A stretch of DNA of 64,000 nt from assembly GCA_028753945.1 (NCBI GenBank), contig JAPNXP010000001.1, positions 13,816,501-13,880,500 of the forward strand, given 5' to 3'. The translations under genes and the position numbers were made by a program. Under the pieces are notes generated by a model. The model was not told where the DNA came from. It searched no databases and worked only from the letters and a program-made list of their open reading frames with translations. The DNA comes from Hexactinellida sp. DTS-2022. Taxonomy: Eukaryota > Porifera > Hexactinellida. Shown here piece by piece: positions 56,266 to 64,000 of this stretch (the first letter of the stretch is position 1; every line of letters starts with the position of its first letter).

Positions 56266-56924
56266 GGAACCTTCAGTTCTGTGCTTATATACTGGGAGGC
56301 AGTTGGTAACGTTACCTCCACAGACATATCCCCTCTCTCCGGGAGTGTAGAGCTCCCCCATTGGGATGGCGCTGTCAGTGCATACCCACACTATAATCTC
56401 ACTTTCCTACTCCTATCGGACACACAAGCGGAAGACAAACAAGTGTTCCACATCCGCTTAACAGGCACCTCATCTGTGACCACTATAGACCCTACAGCTA
56501 ATAGCGTTACGGTCACTATAAGAGCTAACGACTATCCACACGGGGTGTTTGGTATAGACCCAGAATCCCTGTTTATAACTGTGTACGCTGATGAGTTATC
56601 TCGCATGCTTAACTACTCAGTAATCAGGTCACAGGGCCTACAGAGCATTGCTACTGTGGTATACTCACTACATTACACGGACCATGGATATACAGAGTCT
56701 GTGCTTATAGTATCCGGGTCTATAACACTGTATGACGGGCAGATGAGATACGATGGGGATATCCCGATAAGCGCATCTACATTTATAGGCACCAACGGTA
56801 ACCTTACCCTGAGTCTGAATAGTGTGACAGCTGAGGGCACAGCTGTTACGGGACTGCCCCCGCGTATTGGGGCGCAGAACGGGTTTGCTATGCTAACTGT
56901 ATTGGAGCATCAAGCTAATGCAAG
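56266..56924 (+). CDS. ADGRV1: ADGRV1-like exon 14: Calx-beta
   Basis: Acceptor CTGTCTGTAG before 56266, phase 0 in; donor GCAAG|GTAACA after 56924, phase 2 out. Encodes GTFSSVLIYWEAVGNVTSTD, DTQAEDKQVFHIRLTG, linker NDYPHG, and a further domain (YADELSRMLNYSVIRSQGLQ) to EHQANA. The acidic EDxIPE loop is degenerate in both domains. Confidence 0.85.
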
Positions 56925-57211
56925 GTAACACATAGTATATACTGCATTGATAGGAATATGTACAGTCATAAGTACAGGAATATGTACAGAACCTCTTAAT
57001 ACGAAAACGTTTAATTAATACGAATTTCCGGATAAGACGAATAAACAGTTCCACAAAATCAGGTTCCTACAATGGCTATTCAATGGGTATTACTCCGGTT
57101 AATACGAACTCCGGATAAAGCGAACACATTTTACCGTCCGTTGGTGTTCCTACTAACGAGATTCTACTGTATATTACAATAACATAAGCCTACTTTACTA
57201 CTGCTTGTATA

Positions 57212-57410
57212 TACAGTCAGGTTCTTTTATTATGAACAATCAAGGGACCAAAAATTGTCTTCATAATAGAGAGATACTTCATAATAAGCGAACTCAACTT
57301 AATACAAACCCTATGTATGTTGTCAAATTGGGACCATAGGGCTTGATCATAATAAAAATCTTCATATTAAGCAGACGAAATCTTGTTCATAATAAGCAGA
57401 CCTGACTGTA
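57212..57410. mobile_element. pogo-type MITE (CAGGTTCTTTTATTATGAAC family)
   Basis: Ends TACAGTCAGGTTCTTTTATT and AATAAGCAGACCTGACTGTA. Confidence 0.8.
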
Positions 57411-57433
57411 CTATGCTAGTGTATGTACTATGA

Positions 57434-57587
57434 CAGGGCTCTTCAGTTAGTTTAGTTTTATTCCCGGGCCACTTTTGGAAATCAGGCAAAGCCCCCGGCC
57501 ACTATCATTGATCTTCTACATTACTTAACATACCAAATATACGCGGCGGGCCACTTTTGCCCGCGGGCCGCTAATTGAAGATGCCTG
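57434..57587. mobile_element. hAT-type MITE with 8-bp target duplication
   Basis: 154 bp, ends CAGGGCTCTTCAGTTAG and CTAATTGAAGATGCCTG, GC-rich interior (CCCGGGCCACTTTTGG), flanked by TACTATGA at 57426-57433 and 57588-57595. Confidence 0.88.
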
Positions 57588-57643
57588 TACTATGACATTA
57601 TAAATTGACAAGATATCTATTTATACCTGCGTGTACTCCCTAG

Positions 57644-58066
57644 GCTATCTTTCCCCCTGAGCTCTATATCCCCTACAGTTGATGACGTATCCAATACAGT
57701 GGATATAGTTATACAGCGAGAAGGCTCCTTTGGTAACGTAACCATAGGATTCGCGACGGGACAGTCTATACCAGTGCCTCCGCTAACAAACGGACTCATA
57801 ACTCCTGTTAGTGGGGAACTCAGCTTTATACCTTTGGAGCTAACAAAGCGTCTGCTATTCTCTCTCTCCCCCGACCTCATAACGGCTATACCTGAGATAT
57901 TCACTATCCGGTTAACAGAGTATGTCTTATCTCCCGTTAGAGCTCTGCCCGGTGTGTACAGTAGCACAGCTGTTATAGAGCCACGGGGCGTTCTGTCGAT
58001 ACCGGCCGATCAGCTGGTGCTCAGGGTACAGGAGTCTGATGCATACGCTACCATAGATGTACTCAG
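57644..58066 (+). CDS. ADGRV1: ADGRV1-like exon 15: Calx-beta
   Basis: Acceptor CTCCCTAG before 57644, phase 2 in and out; donor CTCAG|GTATGT. Encodes LSFPLSSISPTVDDVSNTVD, IVIQREGSFGNVTIGFATG, AIPEIFTIRLTE, linker EPRGVLSI, and the start of a domain to IDVLR. Confidence 0.85.
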
Positions 58067-58625
58067 GTATGTGCTGTTTGTATAGAGAGTTGTAATAGGA
58101 GAGTAGTTACTATATGTAGAGTGCTATCTGTATGTATTATATGATGGGTTAATAGGCTATCTATATGACAGTTTACTACCATGACAGCTCAACTACCTTG
58201 TATTATATAACCATGGATATTCCAGCCATGACAGTTTAACTACCAATGACAATTCTATAACTTCTTTGTATGACTTCATCAATTTGTAGTTCCTATTGCA
58301 TGATGACGCATTCTTTCTCACATGACGTATAAAGTTTAATAGGCTCTTATGATTGTGTCAGTTACATTATCATTTGTTTCTCAGAGATTTATAGTATTAT
58401 GAGGTATAGCGTTGATTGCAAGAATACTATTATAAGAATGCGTCATCATGCAATAGGAACTACAAGTTGAGTAAGTCATACAAAGAAGTTATAGAATTGC
58501 ATTGGTAGTTAAACTGTCATGGCTGGAATATCCATGGTTATATAATACAAGGTAGTTAAACTGTCATGGTAGTTAACTGTCATACAACAGTGCTACCTGT
58601 ATGTATTACATTGTACTCTCTATAG
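58067..58625. other. Intron 15 dominated by an inverted repeat
   Basis: The whole middle (58168-58582) is a foldback. The donor-side and acceptor-side ends both carry CTATCTGTATG / CTACCTGTATGTATTA copies. No coding signal. Confidence 0.65.
58168..58582. repeat. Long inverted repeat, ~150-bp arms
   Basis: Left arm TACCATGACAGCTCAACTAC .. GTTCCTATTGCATGATGACG; right arm CGTCATCATGCAATAGGAAC .. GGTAGTTAAACTGTCATGGT; loop about 110 bp (58312-58435). Any transcript of the intron can form a long duplex here. Confidence 0.88.
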
Positions 58626-59132
58626 ACTGTATGGCTCCTCCGACACGATATACGTTAGCTACAGCACCGAGTCAGCTGATCCGACTTCCTCCATATTCCA
58701 GCGCCTAGCTATACCCGGCACAGACTACAATACAACACAGGGTCTGTTGAGACTAGACACATACGTCACCAGACAGCAGATACGAGTGCCATTAGCACAG
58801 GGAAATGTATTGCCAGGTCTAGACAAGCTATTCCGAGTAGTTATATCCGCTGTAGTGGATTCCACAGGTCAGATATCCACCTCTCCGAGACTGCGTAATG
58901 GCTATACAACAGCTGTTGTTGTTGTTGTTGACGATGACACCCCTGCTGGGGTATTCAGTTTCTCCCAGAATAAGATTATTGTGCAGGAAGAGTTTCAGCT
59001 GCTGGTTATAACAGTGCTGCGAGATGCCAGTTCTGCTATATTTCCTGCTAATGTCTCGGTTAGGACGGTCACTCCAGAGCTAGGGCATAGCCTGGGGATA
59101 GAGTATGCAGGGCTAGGAGTTAATCTAGACAC
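58626..59132 (+). CDS. ADGRV1: ADGRV1-like exon 16: Calx-beta
   Basis: Acceptor CTCTCTATAG before 58626; donor GACAC|GTAAGT after 59132; phase 2 both. Encodes LYGSSDTIYVSYSTESADPT, GTDYNTTQGLLRLDTYVTRQ, LDKLFRVVISAV, linker DDDTPAG, and a domain start (VQEEFQLLVITVLRDASSAI). Confidence 0.85.
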
Positions 59133-59396
59133 GTAAGTGTAACTTATGTAACTTATAGAGATACAGTTCAAACCGTTTTTTCTAACCATTTCTTTTCAGA
59201 TAAAAATAGTAAGAAAAAACCGATAGTTAGAAAAAACCGATGAAAATACAGTATAGTTGGAATTTCTTACAAAAAATTGCATTACTAATACGTTGTTAGA
59301 ATAAACCGATAAGTTAGAATAACCCGAGTTAGAATAAACCGGTTTCGACTGTACTGTCTTATAAAGCACTTATTTAGCACGAGTAGATTACTGTAC

Positions 59397-59555
59397 TACA
59401 GTCGAAACGGGTTTTCTAACGCCGGGTTTTTTTAGTTCCAAACCGGGTACGAAATTCCAATTTTGTTTTATTTTAAATCGGTTTATTCTAACTATCAGAT
59501 TTTCGTACTTTATTTACATGCAAAGAATTGGTTAGAAAAACCGGTTTCGACTGTA
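59397..59555. mobile_element. pogo-type MITE (CAGTCGAAA family)
   Basis: Ends TACAGTCGAAACGGGTTTTC and AAAACCGGTTTCGACTGTA. A second, more diverged copy in the other orientation is at 59162-59353. Confidence 0.8.
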
Positions 59556-59563
59556 TTAACTAC

Positions 59564-59993
59564 TACAGTGCAACGTCTATAAGTGGGGTCTCTATAAATG
59601 GGGAACCTCTATAAGCGGGGGAATTTTGGTCCACATTCCTTCATTTCCATACAAAATGACCTCTATAAATGGGGGAGATGGACAAATTATATCATAATAC
59701 TTATAAATTATGTTGCATTTATATTAAATACACTCTAAAGTTTACAGAATAAATATTTTTGATGGCTCTACTCTTATGTTTTTTAAGAAATCATCGGCGG
59801 TGGATCAGAATTTAACTAAATTGTCAAAATATACAAATACTGACTAGAACTTACATTAATGGATGTGCTATAAGTATATATTTCATAATATGACCGTATG
59901 TAATGTCTATCCATTTAAAATTATAACTGTTGAATGGGGGGCAATTCTAATTTTGCCGTCCCAAGCTCCCCCACTTATAGAGGTTGCACTGTA
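59564..59993. mobile_element. pogo-type MITE (CAACGTCTATAAGTGGGG family)
   Basis: 430 bp, ends TACAGTGCAACGTCTATAAG and CTTATAGAGGTTGCACTGTA. Confidence 0.8.
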
Positions 59994-60047
59994 CTATGCT
60001 TGTTAACTAACTAGATTCTATAGTTTTTATATATTCATATATTGTAG

Positions 60048-60339
60048 GACTCATAACGCAACCCTGGACCTGGACTATCTCGCCATAGACGAGCAGCTTG
60101 AGTTCTCCGTTAACGCCACTGCGATGTACGTATCCCTTCGTATCCTGGATGAAGATATCCCAGAGTTGGACAAGCTAATTCTGCTACAGCTCTACAATGC
60201 ATCATATCATGCTAGTATATCCGTACCATATCTGCTGCCTGTTATTGTGTCGGCTAACGACGATTCTGGAGGCATTCTCAGGTTCTCAGATGGGTCTCTT
60301 TCTCTGTTCATTAGCGAGGATATCATGCCGGCTATACAG
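60048..60339 (+). CDS. ADGRV1: ADGRV1-like exon 17: Calx-beta
   Basis: Acceptor ATATTGTAG before 60048, phase 2 in; donor ATACAG|GTTAGT after 60339, phase 0 out. Encodes THNATLDLDYLAIDEQLEFS, DEDIPELDKLILLQLYNASY, linker NDDSGGILRF and the start of a domain to EDIMPAIQ. Confidence 0.85.
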
Positions 60340-61060
60340 GTTAGTGTAGTGTAGTGTATTGTAGTGTAGTGTGTAGTGGCAGGGCCGTGCCACTAATACA
60401 AACTGACCAGGTCAAACCTGGGCAGAATTTTTCTAGACCAGGTTCTGACCAGGTTGACCTGGTCATTTAACCAGGTTATCAGTATTAAATAAATAAAATA
60501 CGTATAATTCACTGAAAAAAGTGGACTCCATCTAGAATCTAGATATTAGGTCTTTTTATTAAATACATACGTATAATTTAATTTAATATTTGGTGTGAAA
60601 TATATAATTCAGATAATTTTTCAAAATTACTGTGCTTTAATAATATAAGAATTCTTTATCATGGGTAGCAATGATGCTTACTCTAGTTAGGTTTGACCTG
60701 GGCAGGTATCAATAGGCTCGTACGGCCCTGAGTCTGTATTGTAGTGTAGTGTAGGGTAGTGTAGTGTAGTGTATGTATTATATTGTGAGACAAATCTAAA
60801 ATTACAGCTGTGCCGATATAACTGTGATTATCTCCTAAAATCCTGTGATATCTTTACCCGATTAAGCGGATAAATCTATTAACCGGTGGCTCTATTAAGC
60901 GGAGTCGACTGTATTTGATCACTGGAGTGTAATTCCATTGATTTTGTCGGTGAGAACCATTAGAACCGACCTACGTATATAACTCTATTAAGCGGAGTCA
61001 CTCTAAAAAAAATCTAAAATTGCAGCTGTGCCGACAGCATTATACAGCAATGCTCCTATG
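60340..61060. repeat. Intron 17 first half: donor-side GTAGT repeat split by an insertion
   Basis: TAGTGTAGTGTATTG repeats start at the donor (60342-60378), are interrupted by 60379-60730 (ends CAGGGCCGTGCCAC and GTACGGCCCTG, hAT-like, containing TTTGACCTGGGCAG arms), and resume to about 60780. Then follow MITE fragments (right end at 60914) and a TCTAAAATTGCAGCTGTGCC repeat. Confidence 0.65.
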
Positions 61061-61089
61061 AGATACCCTGTATTAACTATGGAATTTCC

Positions 61090-61440
61090 GTTCCCATTCC
61101 CATCCCATTCCTATAGGAATCCTGTGGGAATCCCCATGGGAAAGCAAAGCAGATTCGTATCAATAGTAAAGCCTATATTAATTAAGGATGACCTAATGAA
61201 CCATATTCGAATATCCTATGGGGATTCCTATGGGGATTCCTATGAGGATTCCTATGGGGGTTCCTATGGGGATTCCTATGGGGATTCCTATGAGGATTCC
61301 TATGGGGATTCCTATGGGGATTCCTATGGGGATTCTTATGGGGATTCCTATGAGGATTCCTATGGGGATTTCCATGGGGATTCCTATGAGGATTCCTATG
61401 GGGATTCCTATGGGGATTCCTACAGGGAAAATATCTTTCC
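61090..61440 (+). repeat. 12-bp tandem repeat GGGATTCCTATG
   Basis: About 19 units at 61204-61425, flanked by GGGAATCCTGTGGGAATCC-type sequence resembling the interior of the MITE at 52547-52921. The 149- and 236-codon open frames across it arise from the 12-bp period. Confidence 0.85.
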
Positions 61441-61464
61441 CATTCCCAGGTGGTTCTGTTATGC

Positions 61465-62035
61465 GGAGTCACTCTAAAAAATCTAAAATTGAAGCTGTGC
61501 CGACAGCATTATACAGCAATGCTCATATGAGATACCCTGTATTAATTGTATATACCAACACAGGTGAGCTTATCACGGGACAGAGTAGCCTGGTCCGAGG
61601 TGGCTCTGTTATGCGGAGTCACTCTAAAAAATCTAAAATTGAAGCTGTGCCGACAGCATTATACAGCAATGCTCATATGAGATACCCTGTATTAACTGTA
61701 TATACCTACACATGTGAGCTTATCACGGGACAGATTAGCCTGGTCCGAGGTGGCTCTGTTATGCGGAGTCACTCTAAAAAATCTAAAATTGAAGCTGTGC
61801 CGACAGCATTATACAGCAATGCTCATATGAGCTGCCCTGTATTAACTGTATATACCTACACATGTGAGCTTATCACGGGACAGAGTAGCCTGGTCCCGAG
61901 GTGGCTCTGTTATGCGGAGTCACTCTAAAAAATCTAAAATTGAAGCTGTGCCGACAGCATTATACAGCAATGCTCATATGAGATAGCCTGTATTAACTGT
62001 ATACCTAACAGGTGAGCTTATCACGGGACAGAGGC
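61465..62035 (+). repeat. ~150-bp tandem repeat carrying the exon 18 start
   Basis: Three full units plus the real exon 18 boundary. Each includes CTGTATTAACTGTATATACC and GTGAGCTTATCACGGGACAG, the latter being the first 20 bases of exon 18. The copy at 61563 keeps the acceptor (CACAG|GTGAGC); those at 61714 and 61864 read CATGTGAGC, losing AG. Confidence 0.88.
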
Positions 62036-62361
62036 ATGTTTGGACGGGTGTCCATACAGTGGCAAGCCAAGCTGTCACCTGGTGACACACCTGCCACGAC
62101 GGATGAGATTAGTTTGCTCAGTTCTCAGCTGATAGAGACATCCGGCATAGCTACATTCCAAGCAGGCGATAGCGCAACTAACTTCACACTCTCTCTCAAA
62201 CAGGACTCTCTTCCCGAGCTAGTCACTATATTCTATCTTCAGCTGCTAGCAGATACTATAGAGCCCGTAGCAGTCCTGGACCGTGCTCGCAGTGTGGCTA
62301 AGGTCACTTCTCTGCAGTCAGACTTCCCATATGGGGCTATTCAGTTCTCTCCCGATAGCAG
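62012..62361 (+). CDS. ADGRV1: ADGRV1-like exon 18: Calx-beta
   Basis: Acceptor ACCTAACAG before 62012, phase 0 in; donor AGCAG|GTACTA after 62361, phase 2 out. Encodes VSLSRDRGMFGRVSIQWQAK, FQAGDSATNFTLSLKQD, LPELVTIFYLQLL, linker SDFPYGAIQF. The start is fixed by the exon 17 join (MPAIQ + VSLSRDRG). Confidence 0.85.
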
Positions 62362-62665
62362 GTACTATATATAGAGTACATAGGTTATTTATTATACAAA
62401 TATGCATATTACATCCCTTAGTCTACTATAGGATAGGGATATAAGCACATCGTCGGGAACTGCACTTAATGTGCTTATAACCGACATGTTCTTATAACCG
62501 ACATAAATGGCAACCGTTTCCCAACATAGTGTGCTTATATCCAATATGTTCTTATAACCGGTGTGCTTATATCCGACATCTACTGTACTCTATATATTGT
62601 TATTAGTCTCTTTGTATTACTCTACTATAGGATAGGGTTATTAGTCTGTTTCTATCCTACTATAG
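62362..62665. other. Intron 18
   Basis: Repeats of CTACTATAGGATAGGG, each an acceptor look-alike of the real CCTACTATAG at 62665, and a degraded ATAAGAACATCGTCGGGAAC MITE (62435-62590). Confidence 0.6.
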
Positions 62666-62994
62666 GTTCCGTACAGTATCCAGCACATCTAATGCCTTTA
62701 CAATACAGCTCGGCGTAGAGCGCATAGGCGGCACCCTCGGTAGCGTACTGGTTATATACAGTACCCCGGGTATAACCCAAGAGAGCATTAGTATAGGCTC
62801 CTATATAGCATCCAATGCACAGATAGGCAGCCACTACTTGTCAGCCGATGGAACACTCAACTTTACAGACGGAAGAAGTCTGGCTTTCGTGGAGTTAACT
62901 ATACTGGGGAATGTATTAGCTGTTGGAGAGACCAGACTGCTGTATGTAGACCTGGTACCACAGCAGCCAGGGGAGGGGGGATCTTATCTGAGAG
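62666..62994 (+). CDS. ADGRV1: ADGRV1-like exon 19: Calx-beta
   Basis: Phase 2 in; donor TGAGAG|GTTTGT after 62994, phase 1 out. Encodes FRTVSSTSNAFTIQLGVERI, GGTLGSVLVIYSTP, LSADGTLNFTDGRSLAFVEL, VGETRLLYVDLVPQQ. The donor differs from the usual GTTAGT; frame continuity with exon 20 supports it. Confidence 0.82.
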
Positions 62995-63145
62995 GTTTGT
63001 TCTTGTTTAGGTACTGTTTAGTTACTGTTTAGTTATTGTTTGGTTACTGTTTAGCTATTGTTTAGTTACCGTTTAGGTACTGTTTAGTTATTGATTAGCT
63101 ATTGTTTAGCTACTGTTTAGTTACTGTTTGATTACTGTTTTAACA
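62995..63145 (+). repeat. ~11-bp donor-anchored repeat in intron 19
   Basis: Thirteen or so units of TACTGTTTAGT starting about 15 bp after the donor. Confidence 0.8.
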
Positions 63146-63875
63146 AGCTACATACAACTATGCATCCAATTATAGTAAATTGTCTTATCGGAACTAAAGT
63201 GTACCTTATAGATACAGTAAAACCTCGTTGCTAAAATGTTGCTTCGTACTAACGAGGTCTACTATAACGAAGTGCTTGGGACCTGTAAATTCCTTCGTTG
63301 TATCCGGATATTCGTTATAAGCGGTTAATAATTAATGCATTTTGTGCTCTTTGGGAAATCTCCATTTCGTAATAAGCGGTTATTTCGTCAGTCCAACATC
63401 GTTTTAACGGAGTTCGCTATTTAGTGTATCGATAGAAGTACTACAGTGGATGCCGGTTATAAGAACATCGTCGGGAACTGCATATAATGTTCTTATAACC
63501 GGCATAAATTATATAGGGTATATGGCAAGTAGAATGTTCTTATAACCGGTGTTCTTATATCCGGCATCTACTGTATTGGATTTACCATGAAACTGAGTTT
63601 AATGTGTATCCAATGTCTATAATTTAATCCAGGCTTTCATCCAGGAAAAATTACCCCGCTCCTAGATTTTGTTAGAGCTCGTTCAGTTTTCATTTTATCG
63701 CCTAGATTATTCATCTTGTATTAAGTCTAAGGGAGCATCTCTCGATATTGAAGCCTAGAATCGATTTTTGTACGCCTAGATAAAAATCCTGCCAAATTAC
63801 GCTCCTTTAGGCACCCCAACAAGCCTGCATTTAATTTGGATTTAATCCCTGATTTAATCTCCTCTGTCCCTCTAG
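63146..63875. other. Intron 19 remainder
   Basis: MITE fragments at 63215-63330 (CGTTATAACG type), a complete MITE at 63442-63575, then a sequence at 63630-63830 that also occurs at 53190-53370 (AGAGCTCGTTCAGTTTTCAT, CTAGAATCGATTTTTGTACG). Confidence 0.6.
63442..63575. mobile_element. pogo-type MITE (GGATGCCGGTTATAAGAAC family)
   Basis: 134 bp, ends TACAGTGGATGCCGGTTATA and TATATCCGGCATCTACTGTA. Confidence 0.8.
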
Positions 63876-64000
63876 CAACAATCCTACTAACCGGACACGG
63901 CAATGAGTTCCGTCTGTTGGAGATATTCTCACATCAGCTGAGCCGAGCTATCTCTGATCTGGGCACTAGCCAGTCTCTAATCACATTCCTTAACAGCGAT
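63876..64000 (+). CDS. ADGRV1: ADGRV1-like exon 20, truncated by the window end
   Basis: Acceptor CCCTCTAG before 63876, phase 1 in. Encodes ATILLTGHGNEFRLLEIFSH, then QLSRAISDLGTSQSLITFLN and SD to the last base. Exon composition and phase fit; no Calx-beta motif can be assigned to this piece. The gene continues beyond the window. Confidence 0.72.

Larger units (their letters stand above)
56925..57643. other. Intron 14: three MITEs
   Basis: A pogo-type MITE 56985-57171 (right end GAGATTCTACTGTA), a sister of the CAGGTTCTTTTATTATGAAC MITE at 57212-57410, and a hAT-type MITE at 57434-57587. GGAATATGTACAG is repeated next to the donor. Confidence 0.65.
59133..60047. other. Intron 16: three MITEs nearly end to end
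   Basis: 59162-59353 and 59397-59555 are CAGTCGAAA-family copies and 59564-59993 is a larger MITE; almost no other sequence remains. Confidence 0.7.
291..64000 (+). other. ADGRV1: Gene span: giant Calx-beta/EAR protein, ADGRV1 (VLGR1)-like, partial at both ends
   Basis: Twenty exons: 291-699, 2787-4750, 5900-6201, 6944-7107, 9098-9304, 9870-10303, 12147-12474, 42200-42624, 43119-43628, 45224-45700, 50049-50372, 51749-52333, 53930-54226, 56266-56924, 57644-58066, 58626-59132, 60048-60339, 62012-62361, 62666-62994, 63876-64000. Every junction is GT..AG with compatible phase; together they give 3,037 codons without a stop. Domain order is Calx-beta repeats, EAR repeats, Calx-beta repeats. Known of the family: only ADGRV1/VLGR1 is known to me to combine many Calx-beta domains with an EAR/EPTP propeller; it forms fibrous links between cell surfaces. 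The 7TM part would lie to the right of the window, so orthology is inferred. Sponge aggregation factors also carry Calx-beta domains but not EAR repeats. Confidence 0.82.

Noticed and set aside
61028..61928. 149- and 236-codon frames of DSYG / GIPM repeats
   Set aside because: Created by the 12-bp GGGATTCCTATG repeat and the 150-bp array; not conserved coding.
291..64000. Sponge aggregation factor
   Set aside because: Those carry Calx-beta domains too, but the EAR/EPTP block is characteristic of ADGRV1; no von Willebrand D or Wreath-type region seen. Cannot be fully excluded without the missing ends.

Overview
The window is animal nuclear DNA: AT-rich, with long introns dense in mobile elements and a coding strand of higher GC. 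The most likely source is an early-branching or other non-vertebrate metazoan (sponge- or cnidarian-like). I infer this from the gene content (a Calx-beta plus EAR giant protein, a THAP/P-element transposase, Helitrons, many pogo-, hAT- and Tc1-type MITEs). The species cannot be named from sequence alone.

The backbone is one giant plus-strand gene entering before the window and leaving after it. I resolved 20 exons (291 to 64000). All 19 junctions have GT/AG ends (donors typically AG|GTTAGT) and matching phases, giving one uninterrupted reading frame of 9,111 nt (3,037 codons). The protein is about 20 Calx-beta domains, with a block of about six EAR/EPTP beta-propeller repeats (end of exon 2 to start of exon 6). 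That block is inserted inside a Calx-beta domain. The architecture is that of ADGRV1/VLGR1 (GPR98), the very large adhesion GPCR. The N-terminus and any GAIN/7TM region lie outside the window.

Between exons 7 and 8 lies a 29.7-kb intron (12475-42199), which splits one Calx-beta domain. It carries three paralogous single-exon genes on the minus strand, each encoding a secreted Cys-rich protein with a phospholipase A2-like C-x-x-H-D-x-C-C motif. It also holds a 3.4-kb P element with terminal inverted repeats, an 8-bp target duplication and a THAP-P transposase in two frames. Around them are non-autonomous Helitrons with internal ~141-150-bp minisatellites, a 91-bp satellite and a broken DDE transposase.

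The most unusual pattern is that many introns of the giant gene contain tandem arrays that start at, or include copies of, the splice junction. These include a 170-bp unit with the exon 10 end and donor repeated about 24 times over 4.1 kb, 27-bp and 25-bp arrays starting at donors, copies of the exon 7 end plus donor elsewhere in the giant intron, and three copies of the exon 18 start upstream of the real one. A second pattern is that all three PLA2-like genes sit directly beside the 3' end of a Helitron-like element, which suggests mobilisation by read-through.
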